Shown piece after piece: positions 16,635-25,421 of a stretch of 63,689 nucleotides of DNA. The notes beneath the pieces are model-generated. The model had not been told where the DNA came from. It saw nothing but the letters and a program-made list of their open reading frames with translations, and searched no databases. The stretch is from Blautia sp. (GTDB lineage Bacteria; Bacillota; Clostridia; Lachnospirales; Lachnospiraceae), in the NCBI GenBank assembly GCA_030841965.1, contig JAUUSJ010000005.1, forward strand, positions 1 through 63,689. The letters run 5' to 3'. Position 1 is the first letter of the stretch; the number at the start of each line of letters is the position of its first letter. Made by a program: the position numbers and the translations under genes.

Positions 16635-17105
16635 ATGAAAGCACAGCGACAGGCGAAAATTATAGAAATTATAGAAAATTATGATATTGAGACGCAAGAT
16701 GAGTTGGCGGAAAAATTAGTGGAAGCTGGTTTTAATGCGACTCAGGCGACAATCTCAAGAGATATCAGGGAGATGAAGCTTACAAAGCTTGCCTATCAGG
16801 GAGGCAAACAAAAGTATATTGTACTGCAAAACCAAGATTATCATACGACGAAAAAATATAAGAGAGTTTTATCGGATGCCATTATTTCTATGGAAATTGC
16901 GCAAAATATCATTGTGCTAAAGACGGTATCTGGAATGGCGATGGCATGTGCAGCGGCGATCGACTCTCTCGATATTCCTGGTGTTGTCGGCTCCATTGCG
17001 GGAGATGACACGGTGATGTGTGTGGCGAGAGATAATGAGATGGCAAAAGAGATAGTATCAAGTATTGGAAAAGTAATCTCTAAAAAAGAAGAAGGCAAGA
17101 AGTAA
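16635..17105 (+). CDS. argR: Arginine repressor ArgR
   Basis: 156 aa. N-terminal winged helix (QDELAEKLVEAGFNATQATISRDIREM), C-terminal oligomerisation/arginine-binding domain with GMAMACAAAIDSL and GSIAGDDTVMCVARDN; the GDDT aspartates contact arginine. It likely regulates the argG and argCJBD promoters at 47.7-47.9 kb, where ARG-box-like palindromes are visible. Strong AAGGAGG ribosome binding site. Confidence 0.96.
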   Translation: MKAQRQAKIIEIIENYDIETQDELAEKLVEAGFNATQATISRDIREMKLTKLAYQGGKQKYIVLQNQDYHTTKKYKRVLSDAIISMEIAQNIIVLKTVSGMAMACAAAIDSLDIPGVVGSIAGDDTVMCVARDNEMAKEIVSSIGKVISKKEEGKK

Positions 17106-17124
17106 TAGACAAGGAGTACGAATT

Positions 17125-18822
17125 ATGTTAATGCAGTTACACGTAAAAAATTTGGCATTAATAGAGGAAATCGAGGTGGATTTTTCTGATAAACTAAATA
17201 TCTTGACAGGTGAGACGGGAGCAGGAAAGTCCATTATTATCGGGTCCATCAATGCCGCCTTTGGGAAAAAGATAGGAAAAGATATGATTCGTACAGGGGC
17301 AGATTATGCCCTTTGTGAGCTTGTCTTTTGGGTGAAGGATGAGGAGACGAAAAGAAAAATCGAGGAACTTGATATTCCATTTGAGGAGGATGGAACTTTA
17401 ATTGTCAGTCGAAAAATTACGCATGGAAGAAGTATCGCAAAGATTAACGATAGAACAGTCACGTTAGGAAAGCTTCGAGAAGTTTCTAGTATGCTCTTGG
17501 ACATCCATGGGCAACATGAACATCAATCTCTTCTGCAAAAAAAGAAGCATCTAGAAATTCTAGATTATTATGGAAAAGACGAGATTGCTCCGATAAAAGA
17601 GGAGATTGAAAATCGATATAGTACTTATAAAAATCTCGAAAAAAAATTAAAAGAGGGACGATTGGCCGAGGAGGAGAGACTTCGAGAAATCAGTTTTATT
17701 GAGTTTGAGATAAAAGATATCGAGGAAGCTAGTTTGCAGGTGGGAGAAGATATTCAGCTTGAGAAGGATTTTATGCTGATGTCAAACGCAAAGGAGATGG
17801 CGGAGGTCTTGTCAAACTGCTATGAGCAGACAGGATACGATAATCAGGGAGCGGGCAATACAATCGGTATGGCAATCAGGCAGCTGATACAGATAGAAGA
17901 ATATGATGAGGAAATTTCTGGTTTACATAGCCAGCTTGAGACAATCGAGGAGCTTCTAAATGATTTTAATCGAGACCTCTCCTCCTATATGCAAAAAATG
18001 GAATTTGACGAGAGTGATTTTGAACAGACAAGACAGCGATTAGAGGTAATTGACCGATTAAAGGCGAAGTACGGAGATTCCATCGAGAAGATTTTATCCT
18101 ATCAAAAAGAAAAAAAGAAACGATTAGAGCAATTAAAAAACTATGAGCAGTATATTTCTGATTTAGAAAGCCAGTATAAAAAAGAGAGAGCTTCTTTGCT
18201 TGAATTATGCGAGCAGCTGACTAAAAAGAGGAAAAAAATCGCCAAAGTATTGGAGCAAAAAATCAAAGAGGCATTGATTGACCTAAATTTCTTGGATGTT
18301 CAATTTGAAATCCAGTTTGAGCCGTTATCTGATATTACAAAAAATGGAATGGATGATGCAGGATTTTTGATTTCAACTAATCCAGGAGAAAAAATAAAAC
18401 CATTAAATGAAGTTGCATCAGGCGGTGAGCTCTCAAGAATTATGCTCGCGATAAAGTCTATCTTGGCGGATGTCGATGCGATTGATACATTGATTTTTGA
18501 TGAGATTGATGTGGGAATCAGCGGGAGAACTGCTCAGAAAGTATCCGAGAAAATGGCATATATTGCCAAGAGACATCAGGTTATATCTATCACGCATCTT
18601 CCACAGATTGCCGCGATGGCAGATACCCATTTCCTAATTGAGAAATCCGCCTCAAATGAAAAAACTTCCACTTCCATCATTGCGCTAGAGGAAGAAAATA
18701 GCATTCGAGAGATTGCTCGCTTAATTAGCGGTGTTGAGATAACAGATACCGTCTTAGAGAGTGCAAAAGAGATGAAAGAAATGGCAGAAGCAGTAAAGTT
18801 AAAAATGGTAAAACACAAATAA
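17125..18822 (+). CDS. recN: DNA repair protein RecN
   Basis: 565 aa SMC-like ATPase for double-strand break repair. Walker A GETGAGKSII near 32-41, HGQHEHQSLL, long coiled coils, ABC signature ASGGELSRIMLA, Walker B LIFDEIDVGISG. The last ~48 codons up to AEAVK (18655-18797) are duplicated at 20383-20525, so the present C-terminus (LKMVKHK) may differ from the ancestral one (the downstream copy ends KKDWF). Confidence 0.96.
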   Translation: MLMQLHVKNLALIEEIEVDFSDKLNILTGETGAGKSIIIGSINAAFGKKIGKDMIRTGADYALCELVFWVKDEETKRKIEELDIPFEEDGTLIVSRKITHGRSIAKINDRTVTLGKLREVSSMLLDIHGQHEHQSLLQKKKHLEILDYYGKDEIAPIKEEIENRYSTYKNLEKKLKEGRLAEEERLREISFIEFEIKDIEEASLQVGEDIQLEKDFMLMSNAKEMAEVLSNCYEQTGYDNQGAGNTIGMAIRQLIQIEEYDEEISGLHSQLETIEELLNDFNRDLSSYMQKMEFDESDFEQTRQRLEVIDRLKAKYGDSIEKILSYQKEKKKRLEQLKNYEQYISDLESQYKKERASLLELCEQLTKKRKKIAKVLEQKIKEALIDLNFLDVQFEIQFEPLSDITKNGMDDAGFLISTNPGEKIKPLNEVASGGELSRIMLAIKSILADVDAIDTLIFDEIDVGISGRTAQKVSEKMAYIAKRHQVISITHLPQIAAMADTHFLIEKSASNEKTSTSIIALEEENSIREIARLISGVEITDTVLESAKEMKEMAEAVKLKMVKHK

Positions 18823-18823
18823 G

Positions 18824-18868
18824 TAAAGTATAAATAACTAAAGTATAAATAACTAAAGTATAATTGAC
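18824..18868 (+). repeat. Three 15-bp tandem repeats after recN
   Basis: TAAAGTATAAATAAC twice, then TAAAGTATAATTGAC. The third unit supplies the -35 box of the following promoter. Confidence 0.75.
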
Positions 18869-18892
18869 TAAATTTCAATAAGATGATATACT
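18864..18892 (+). promoter_or_regulatory. Promoter of the ATPase gene
   Basis: TTGACT at 18864-18869, 17-bp spacer, TATACT at 18887-18892; the gene starts 30 bp downstream. The inserted gene therefore carries its own promoter. Confidence 0.6.
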
Positions 18893-18922
18893 ATATCCAC
18901 AATAAAATGAGGAGGGAATAGT

Positions 18923-20323
18923 ATGTTCATTGGCAGAGAGCAAGAGATGATATCGCTAAATAGATTATATCAATCGAAAAAATTTGAATTTGTAGTTATT
19001 TATGGTCGCAGACGGGTAGGTAAGACAGCATTAATTAATCAGTTTATTAGTGACAAAAAAGCGATTTATTTTATGGGCGTTGAGAGTAATGCTAGGCAGA
19101 ATTTGGAGAATCTTAGTAGGAATATTATTGAATTTGAAACAGGTATTGAGACAAAAACATCCTTTTTATCTTTTCAAGATGCATTAGAGCATGTGTTTAA
19201 ACTGTCTGAGAGGGAGCGTATTATTCTTGCTATTGATGAGTATCCTTATATAGCTCGCTCTGATAAGAGCCTTGCCTCAACTTTGCAATTATTGATTGAC
19301 AAGTATAAAGATACTACCAAATTGATGCTAATTCTTTGCGGTTCTTCTATGTCTTATATGGAGGACCAGGTATTAGCTTATAAAGCGCCAGTATATGGCA
19401 GACGAACTGCTCAGATGAAGCTTCTTCCGTTTGATTTTGAGGATACTTGCCGATATTTTTATCGTTTTTCAGATGAAGATAAGGCTTTTATTTATGGTAT
19501 AGTCGGCGGTACTCCACAATATTTATTACAAATGAATGACGAGATAAGTGTTGAGGAAAATATTAAAAATACTTTTTTAAATCCCACCTCGTCTTTATTT
19601 GAGGAGCCAGAAAATTTATTAAAGCAGGAAGTCCGTGAGCCAGCGTTATATAATGCTATTATTACTGCTATTGCTCGCGGTGCTTCTCGTATGTCAGAAA
19701 TTTCCTCTAAGATTGGAGAAGATACTAGCACTTGTACAAATTATTTGAAAAACTTAGTGGCATTGGGATTAGTGAAAAGAGAGTCACCTTATGGTGAAAA
19801 AACTTCTCGCAAGTCTATCTATTCCATCGATGATAATATGTTTCGGTTTTGGTATCGATTTGTGCCAGAGAATAGTTCCATTATTGCTCGGGGTGCTGTT
19901 GATTTGGCTTATCGACGTATTGAACCATATTTATCCGATTATATGGGGAAAGTTTTTGAAGATATTTGTAAACAATATCTCTGGAAACGATTATTAAATG
20001 GAGAGTCACCGATAGAGTTTGCAGAGCTTGGACGATGGTGGGGCACAGATTCTACCACTCATAAACAGACAGAAATCGATATTATGGGTGAACAAGATAA
20101 GAATACAGCCTTGTTTGGCGAGTGTAAATGGACAAATGAAAAGGTTGACTTGGGAGTGCTAGAGACATTGATTGGGCGAAGTCATTTATTTCATTATACG
20201 AAAACAATATTATATCTATTTGCAAAAACTGGATTTACAAAGGGATGTATCGATATGGCAAGTGAATTAGGAAATGTAGTACTGGTAACGTATCAGGATA
20301 TGTTAAAATATTTTTTAGCATAA
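18923..20323 (+). CDS. ATPase_2/DUF234-type ATPase with nuclease-like domain
   Basis: 466 aa. N-terminal P-loop ATPase: YGRRRVGKTALINQFI near 27-42 (Walker A), ILAIDEYPYIA near 107 (Walker B). Middle winged-helix segment (MSEISSKIGEDTSTCTNYL). C-terminal part contains TEIDIMGEQ and GECKW, the E-I-D/ExK pattern of PD-(D/E)XK-like nucleases found in DUF234. Proteins of this group are common, sporadically distributed and functionally poorly defined. It lies between two near-identical copies of the recN 3' end and ahead of a short R2 palindrome, interrupting the usual recN-spoIVB order, which suggests an acquired gene. It has its own promoter. Confidence 0.85.
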   Translation: MFIGREQEMISLNRLYQSKKFEFVVIYGRRRVGKTALINQFISDKKAIYFMGVESNARQNLENLSRNIIEFETGIETKTSFLSFQDALEHVFKLSERERIILAIDEYPYIARSDKSLASTLQLLIDKYKDTTKLMLILCGSSMSYMEDQVLAYKAPVYGRRTAQMKLLPFDFEDTCRYFYRFSDEDKAFIYGIVGGTPQYLLQMNDEISVEENIKNTFLNPTSSLFEEPENLLKQEVREPALYNAIITAIARGASRMSEISSKIGEDTSTCTNYLKNLVALGLVKRESPYGEKTSRKSIYSIDDNMFRFWYRFVPENSSIIARGAVDLAYRRIEPYLSDYMGKVFEDICKQYLWKRLLNGESPIEFAELGRWWGTDSTTHKQTEIDIMGEQDKNTALFGECKWTNEKVDLGVLETLIGRSHLFHYTKTILYLFAKTGFTKGCIDMASELGNVVLVTYQDMLKYFLA

Positions 20324-20324
20324 A

Positions 20325-20370
20325 TTCGGTATCATAGGGGTCAAAAGACTTTTTGACCCCAACATCGTCT
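20325..20370 (+). repeat. Short R2 palindrome downstream of the ATPase gene
   Basis: AATTCGGTATCATAGGGGTC, AAAAGACTTTTT, GACCCCAACATC: the right end of R2 including the GGTATCAT motif. It lies just before the duplicated recN end and could also act as a terminator for the ATPase gene. Confidence 0.75.
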
Positions 20371-20382
20371 TATCATATATTT

Positions 20383-20541
20383 AATGAAAAAACTTCCACT
20401 TCCATCATTGCGCTAGAGGAAGAAAATAGCATTCGAGAGATTGCTCGCTTAATTAGCGGTGTTGAGATAATAGATACCGTCTTAGAGAGTGCAAAAGAGA
20501 TGAAAGAAATGGCAGAAGCAGTAAAAAAAGACTGGTTTTAG
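20383..20541 (+). pseudogene. recN: Detached 3' end of recN (duplicated fragment)
   Basis: 20383-20525 matches recN 18655-18797 over 143 bp with a single difference (C to T in GATAACAG/GATAATAG). After the match the two continue differently; this copy reads on to KKDWF and a stop. It is followed by a terminator, consistent with this being the original recN end displaced by an insertion. Confidence 0.85.
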
Positions 20542-20570
20542 GCAAAAGAAAGTTCATATAATACAGATAG

Positions 20571-20606
20571 AAAGCTTAGTACTAATCAATAGTGCTAAGC
20601 TTTTTT
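20571..20606 (+). terminator. Rho-independent terminator
   Basis: AAAGCTTAGTACT / AGTGCTAAGCTTT with loop AATCAAT and a following T-run. It probably once ended the recN transcript. Confidence 0.8.
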
Positions 20607-20683
20607 CTATAAAAATCTCAAAATATAAGGCAAATAACCGTTTATGAAAGCTAGTGATTGCAAAAGAGGAAGGAGAGAGTAAA

Positions 20684-21763
20684 ATGAGTCAACTAAGTGA
20701 GAAAAAAAGACAGTATAAAAAGATACTATTTCTCTTATTATTATGTAATTTTTTACTTATTATACTTGTGGGATATCATACTTATTCAAAAAAATCGACT
20801 GAGGCGAAGGAGATTTCAGCAAATGTATCGACGGGGACAAAAAAGGTGATTCCTGGAGGTTTTACGATAGGAATTTATGTGGAGACAAAGGGAGTTCTTG
20901 TTCTTGGCACACAGGCGATTACCTCAAGCGACGGATTAAACTATGAGCCAGCTAAAAATATTTTGCGGGCGGGTGATTATATTACTCAGGTTGGCCTTAC
21001 TCCAATCGAGAATAAAAAGGAGCTTATAAAAGTATTGAATACGACAAAAGGAAAAGCGACGGTCTTTCATTTAGTTAGGGATGGAAAAAAGGTGGAGGTA
21101 AAATTAAAGCCAATTGAGGTAAAAGAAGATAAAAGCTATAAAATTGGTGCATGGGTTCGAGATAATACACAGGGCTTAGGAACAATGACCTATATTGATG
21201 GAAATAATTTTGGCGCATTAGGACATGGAATCAGCGATATGGATACAGAGGAAAAGATGGATATAAAAAAGGGCTCCCTCTATAAAGCGGATATATTTTC
21301 CATTCAAAAAGGAAAAAAAGGAACACCGGGAGAGATTATCGGACAGATTCATTATTCTGATTTAAACAAGATGGGTGAAATTAAAAATAATACAAAATAT
21401 GGTATCTACGGAACGATAAATGGAAAAAACTTGGAAAATATTAACAAAGAAGAGATGGAGGTGGGGTCCAAAAAAGAAGTCAAAAAAGGAAAGGCATATA
21501 TTCGCTCTTATATTGATGGAAGTTGCAAGGATTATGAGATAAGTATCGAGGAGATTGATAAGAGCGATGAAAATATGTTAAAAGGAATGAAAATCTCTAT
21601 CACAGATGAGAGACTTCTCGCACAGACAAACGGAATCGTGCAGGGAATGAGTGGCTCCCCAATTATTCAAAATGGAAAGCTAATCGGAGCAGTGACACAT
21701 GTGTTTGTCAACGACCCGACGAGGGGATATGGGATATTCATTGAGAATATGCTAAATCATTAA
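20684..21763 (+). CDS. spoIVB: SpoIVB peptidase
   Basis: About 359 aa. N-terminal signal-anchor helix (about 10-30), a PDZ domain (ILRAGDYITQVGLTPIENKKEL), then the S55 serine peptidase domain with LGHGISDMD (catalytic His) and GMSGSPIIQNGKLIGAVTH (catalytic Ser). In Bacillus it signals from forespore to activate pro-SigK processing. ATG 20684 follows AGGAAGGAGAG; the GTG at 20654 lies upstream of that site. The canonical neighbour spo0A is 3.7 kb away here. Confidence 0.95.
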   Translation: MSQLSEKKRQYKKILFLLLLCNFLLIILVGYHTYSKKSTEAKEISANVSTGTKKVIPGGFTIGIYVETKGVLVLGTQAITSSDGLNYEPAKNILRAGDYITQVGLTPIENKKELIKVLNTTKGKATVFHLVRDGKKVEVKLKPIEVKEDKSYKIGAWVRDNTQGLGTMTYIDGNNFGALGHGISDMDTEEKMDIKKGSLYKADIFSIQKGKKGTPGEIIGQIHYSDLNKMGEIKNNTKYGIYGTINGKNLENINKEEMEVGSKKEVKKGKAYIRSYIDGSCKDYEISIEEIDKSDENMLKGMKISITDERLLAQTNGIVQGMSGSPIIQNGKLIGAVTHVFVNDPTRGYGIFIENMLNH

Positions 21764-21888
21764 GATGACAAAATTCTACTGTTGGTTGAATTATAAAGAT
21801 AAAAGTATTCAAATTGGTTATTGAACAGATAAGGAAGATTAGGTAAACTATAAAAAGAAAGATAAATCAGATAAAAAAGGAGGTACAG

Positions 21889-23142
21889 ATGCAGAATAAT
21901 CTTCAAATTGGATGTTTTATTGCCGAAAAAAGAAAAAAACGAGGAATGACGCAAAAACAATTGGCGGAAAAGTTAAATATTTCGTTTCAAGCGATTTCTA
22001 AATGGGAAAAAGGAATCGCTATGCCAGGAACAGATATTCTCATACAGCTCTCCAAAGAATTGGGAGTAAATGTAGAGGAGATTTTGAATGGAAAAGAAAA
22101 TAGAAATGTTTCATACAGCAAAGCAGGAGTAGATATTTCATATACTGATTCCATTAAAAATGAAATGAGTAAATATGTGTCAATAGGAGATGAGAGAGTA
22201 TTAAATAAAATGGGGGCATTTGCTTCCTTATACGATTTCAAATTTGATGATATCAAGAATCCTGTATTAGTTTTAAAAGCAGAGGAACCTGGCTCTAAGC
22301 AGAAATTGGCGATTGAATATGGATATACCGAGTCCATCTGTCATGATATGATAAATCATTTAGTAAATGATATTATTGTTATGAACGCTAGACCACTGGC
22401 TGTTTTGGATACAATAGTATGTGGAAAAGCAGAAAAAGATACAATTAAAAGTCTGGTAAAAGGAGTGTCAGATGCCTGTAAGGAAAATAATTGTGTTTTG
22501 ATTGGAGGAGAAACTTCGATACAGCCACAGGTCGTAGATAAAGGCGTATATGTATTGACCTCGAGTATAGCTGGAGCGGTAGATAAAGAATCTATTATAG
22601 ACGGAAGTAAGATGAATGAAGGAGATATCATATTAGCAGTAGCATCAAACGGATTGCATACAAATGGGTATTCCTTGGTAAGAATGTTGATGGATTTATA
22701 TCCTGAGATTAAAAAAGAATATATAGATGGCGAAACATTTTTAGATTCCATTATGAAGCCTCATACGGCGTATTATCCGATACTGAAATCTATATTAAAC
22801 CATGAATATATTACAGGAATGGCTCATATTACAGGTGGAGGAATAGAGGGAAATTTAAAACGAATCATTCCAGATAATTTTTGCGCTGAAATTGACTTAT
22901 CTAACTTAAAAATACTTCCTATTTTTAAGTTTATAAAAGAAATAAGCAAAGTGGATGATGCCGAGATGTTGTCAACATTTAATTGTGGTGTCGGTCTCAT
23001 TATCGTCGTCAAAAAAGATATCGCCTATAGGATAAAGGAAGATATTAATAAATTTATTTCTTGCTATGAAATAGGAAGAATAAAAAAAGACCAAAATGAA
23101 GATAAAGTAAAATTTATAAGTAAACTAGATTGGTTGAAATAA
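21889..23142 (+). CDS. XRE helix-turn-helix fused to a PurM (AIR synthase)-like domain
   Basis: 417 aa. Residues about 1-65 are an XRE-type HTH (MTQKQLAEKLNISFQAISKW). Residues about 78-410 match the PurM fold: KAGVDISYTDS, DIIVMNARPLAVLD, LIGGETSIQP, SNGLHTNGYSLVR and HITGGGIEGNLKRIIP. PurM makes aminoimidazole ribotide from FGAM with ATP. The fusion suggests either a transcription factor that senses a purine intermediate or an enzyme with autoregulation. No other de novo purine gene is on this strand, but purC lies next door in convergent orientation. Strong AAAGGAGG ribosome binding site. Catalytic competence is unknown. Confidence 0.85.
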   Translation: MQNNLQIGCFIAEKRKKRGMTQKQLAEKLNISFQAISKWEKGIAMPGTDILIQLSKELGVNVEEILNGKENRNVSYSKAGVDISYTDSIKNEMSKYVSIGDERVLNKMGAFASLYDFKFDDIKNPVLVLKAEEPGSKQKLAIEYGYTESICHDMINHLVNDIIVMNARPLAVLDTIVCGKAEKDTIKSLVKGVSDACKENNCVLIGGETSIQPQVVDKGVYVLTSSIAGAVDKESIIDGSKMNEGDIILAVASNGLHTNGYSLVRMLMDLYPEIKKEYIDGETFLDSIMKPHTAYYPILKSILNHEYITGMAHITGGGIEGNLKRIIPDNFCAEIDLSNLKILPIFKFIKEISKVDDAEMLSTFNCGVGLIIVVKKDIAYRIKEDINKFISCYEIGRIKKDQNEDKVKFISKLDWLK

Positions 23143-23274
23143 TTTTTCATATTGGAAGAAAAATAAAATGGATTGGAATAAAATTTTAATAGAAGATCAA
23201 AATTATATCAGTCTAAAGTTTTAAATAAATTTTCGGATACTCATAAAAAATATTTTAATGAAAAATAGAAAAAA

Positions 23275-23338
23275 AGAGGTATTATTAAGATAGCTTTATT
23301 TTGCTTTCTTATAATACCTCTAATTTTTTACTGTATTG
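23275..23338. terminator. Terminator between the XRE-PurM gene and purC
   Basis: AGAGGTATTATTAAGA / TCTTATAATACCTCT with A-run on one side and T-run on the other, so it can serve both convergent genes. Confidence 0.75.
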
Positions 23339-23363
23339 CATATTTTCTTTACTGAAAATATTC

Positions 23364-24233
23364 TTATAATGTCTTGCCAGTAATCATTTCATAAGCCTGA
23401 AGATATTTTGCAATCGTCTTATCCACAATCTCCTCTGGCAATGTCCAGTCATGTCCTTCATTGGATGTCAACCAGTCACGTGCAAACTGCTTATCAAAAG
23501 ATGGCTGACCATGTCCTGGTTCATATCCCTGTGCCGGCCAAAAACGAGAACTGTCAGGTGTAAGCATCTCATCACCGATTACGATATTGCCATTCTCATC
23601 CAAACCAAACTCAAACTTTGTATCTGCGATAATAATTCCTCTCTCCAATGCATACTCTGCACATTTCTTGTAGAGGGCAATCGTACAGTCACGAAGCTTT
23701 GCGGCATATTCCTCTCCCTTTCCTGGGAATTGTTTCTCCAATACTTCGATGCTCTTCTCATAAGAAATATTTTCATCATGGTCTCCAATTTCTGCCTTTG
23801 TGGATGGTGTATAAATTGGCTCAGGAAGCTTATCAGACTCTTTTAACCCTTCTGGAAGCTTAATTCCACATACCGTGCCATCTTTCTTATAACTAGCCCA
23901 TCCACTTCCTGTAATATATCCTCTGACAATACATTCAATTGGAAGCATCTCAAGCTTCTTACACATCATGCTATTTCCATCAAACTTTTCCTGCTGGAAA
24001 AACTCTGGCATATCTTTCACATCGACAGAAATCATATGATTTGGTAAAATATCCTCTGTCATATCAAACCAGAACTTAGACATCTGTGTAAGCACAGTAC
24101 CCTTCTTCGTCACCTGATTATTCAAAATAACATCATAGCAGCTAATACGGTCTGTAGCAACCATAATCAAGCTATCACCATTATCATAGATTTCTCTTAC
24201 TTTTCCTTCTTTGATTGGTTTTAATTCCTGCAT
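23364..24233 (-). CDS. purC: Phosphoribosylaminoimidazole-succinocarboxamide synthase
   Basis: 289 aa. Starts MQELKPIKEGKVREIYD with ATDRISCYDV near 28, then ECIVRGYITGSGWASYKK, and TKFEFGLDENGNIVIGDE with LTPDSSRFWPA. Converts CAIR and aspartate to SAICAR in purine synthesis. The length fits the longer PurC class. It is a lone purine enzyme gene here, convergent with the XRE-PurM gene. Confidence 0.96.
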   Translation of the reverse strand: MQELKPIKEGKVREIYDNGDSLIMVATDRISCYDVILNNQVTKKGTVLTQMSKFWFDMTEDILPNHMISVDVKDMPEFFQQEKFDGNSMMCKKLEMLPIECIVRGYITGSGWASYKKDGTVCGIKLPEGLKESDKLPEPIYTPSTKAEIGDHDENISYEKSIEVLEKQFPGKGEEYAAKLRDCTIALYKKCAEYALERGIIIADTKFEFGLDENGNIVIGDEMLTPDSSRFWPAQGYEPGHGQPSFDKQFARDWLTSNEGHDWTLPEEIVDKTIAKYLQAYEMITGKTL

Positions 24234-24292
24234 CTTTTCTACCTCGTATATTTATTCTTTCTCTATTAAAATAATAAGATTTTTGCATTAAC

Positions 24293-24321
24293 ACTGTAAC
24301 ACTAACTCTATGGATTGTCAA
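24293..24321 (-). promoter_or_regulatory. Putative purC promoter
   Basis: On the reverse strand TTGACA (complement of 24316-24321), 17-bp spacer, TACAGT (complement of 24293-24298), 60 bp upstream of the purC start. Confidence 0.5.
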
Positions 24322-24403
24322 CTTGCAAATACGGTAACTTCAATAAGTTTTCTGAGATTTTATGGTTAATTTATGTTGTAACTTATATTTTTCAGAATAT
24401 TTA

Positions 24404-24620
24404 GTTTTAGCAATACACAGCGAAGAGAGACCGGCGATATATGCTCTAAAAACGATAGAGAGTGGAGCGGTTTTTCGATATACTTAGCTTTGTCGCTGGA
24501 GCACTGTTTGAGCGCCAAAGGCGCGAGTTTGCGGGAAGCGGCAAAAATCAGCGTATGTCGAAAAACCGTGGGAACGAACGTGTTTTTAGAGCATATATCG
24601 CCGGTCTCTCTTTGCGTCTC
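24404..24620 (-). repeat. R1 structured repeat, copy 6
   Basis: Complete copy, reverse orientation. Left end GTTTTAGCAATACACAGC; arm GCGAAGAGAGACCGGCGATA with matching right arm; inner helix pairs GTCGC with GCGGC through a G-U pair. Right end GCGTCTC, and the 17-bp block CTCTCTTTGCGTCTCCC (24606-24622) is repeated at 24651-24667 in a C-rich tract (24618-24710). Confidence 0.9.
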
Positions 24621-24758
24621 CCCTCAATTCCCCCCACATTTGTCCCCCAACTCTCTTTGCGTCTCCCACCACTCATTTTCCAACCACCACCCCATTGCAC
24701 ATCCCCTCAAAATATACTATAATCTAAACAAAACCAAACAAAGAAAAGAGGAAAAACA

Positions 24759-25028
24759 ATGTACTACGTACCAGACGGAACTAAAAAATGTGGATATTAC
24801 GAATGTAAAAAATGTAAAAATAGATTTCTATCCCTCCAACTACTGGATAAAATCCCATGCCCAGACTGCGAAGCCGAAATCGACTATGAAATCGGACCAG
24901 ACGAAGACCTGGGAGAAATTCTAGACACTGCCTACCTCCAGCAAATCATCGAGGGCGAAGAAGAAGTCGAGAGAATGGATGGACTCTTAAGCCTCGCTGT
25001 CACAGGCGGGGACTTTAGCTGGATTTAA
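24759..25028 (+). CDS. Small zinc-ribbon protein, function unknown
   Basis: 89 aa. Two CxxC pairs (CKKC near 16-19 and CPDC near 35-38) make a rubredoxin-like zinc ribbon in the N-terminal half; the C-terminal half is acidic (IGPDEDLGEILD, IEGEEEVERMDG). Preceded by AAAGAGGAAAAACA and followed by a strong terminator, so it looks like a real single-gene unit. I know no function for it. Its codon use is more C-rich than that of its neighbours, matching the surrounding C-rich tract. Confidence 0.65.
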   Translation: MYYVPDGTKKCGYYECKKCKNRFLSLQLLDKIPCPDCEAEIDYEIGPDEDLGEILDTAYLQQIIEGEEEVERMDGLLSLAVTGGDFSWI

Positions 25029-25063
25029 AAAATCTAAAATATTCAAAACATCCAATTCATCCC

Positions 25064-25117
25064 AAAAGGTTATCTATTTAGAAAAACCAATCTTTTTCTA
25101 AATAGATAACCTTTTTT
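25064..25117 (+). terminator. Strong Rho-independent terminator
   Basis: 23-bp perfect stem AAAAGGTTATCTATTTAG... with loop CCAATC and T6 tail. The rest of 25118-25340 is A/C-rich and G-poor, with no gene that I can support. Confidence 0.9.
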
Positions 25118-25354
25118 CTATAAACTCCCATAAAAATCTCCACCCTCAAATTCCCTATTGCAAGGAAAGACAACGAAAAATTCAAAAATTCCCCTATCTC
25201 CAAAACCAAAAACGCAGAAAAAGAAAAATTTTCTTCCCCCAAAAACCACTATTTTTCTCAAAATAACGACAAAAATCTCACAAAATAAAACAAAAAAGCC
25301 TTACCAACTGTCTAATCCCGTTCTTTCTTGTCTTATTATTTCACACGATATTTA

Positions 25355-25383
25355 TTGTTTGGTGCTGGAAGAAATTGTATAAT
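25355..25383 (+). promoter_or_regulatory. Promoter of spo0A copy 1
   Basis: TTGTTT at 25355-25360, 17-bp spacer, TATAAT at 25378-25383, 38 bp upstream of the start codon with AGGAGGAG ribosome binding site. Confidence 0.6.
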
Positions 25384-25421
25384 AACGGAGTAAAAAATAA
25401 CATTAACAGGAGGAGTGAAGG

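Noticed and set aside
18923..20323. Defence-system or restriction gene
   Set aside because: The P-loop plus PD-(D/E)XK-like C-terminus is suggestive, but no partner genes (methylase, toxin/antitoxin or further nuclease) are next to it; DUF234 ATPases have no settled role.
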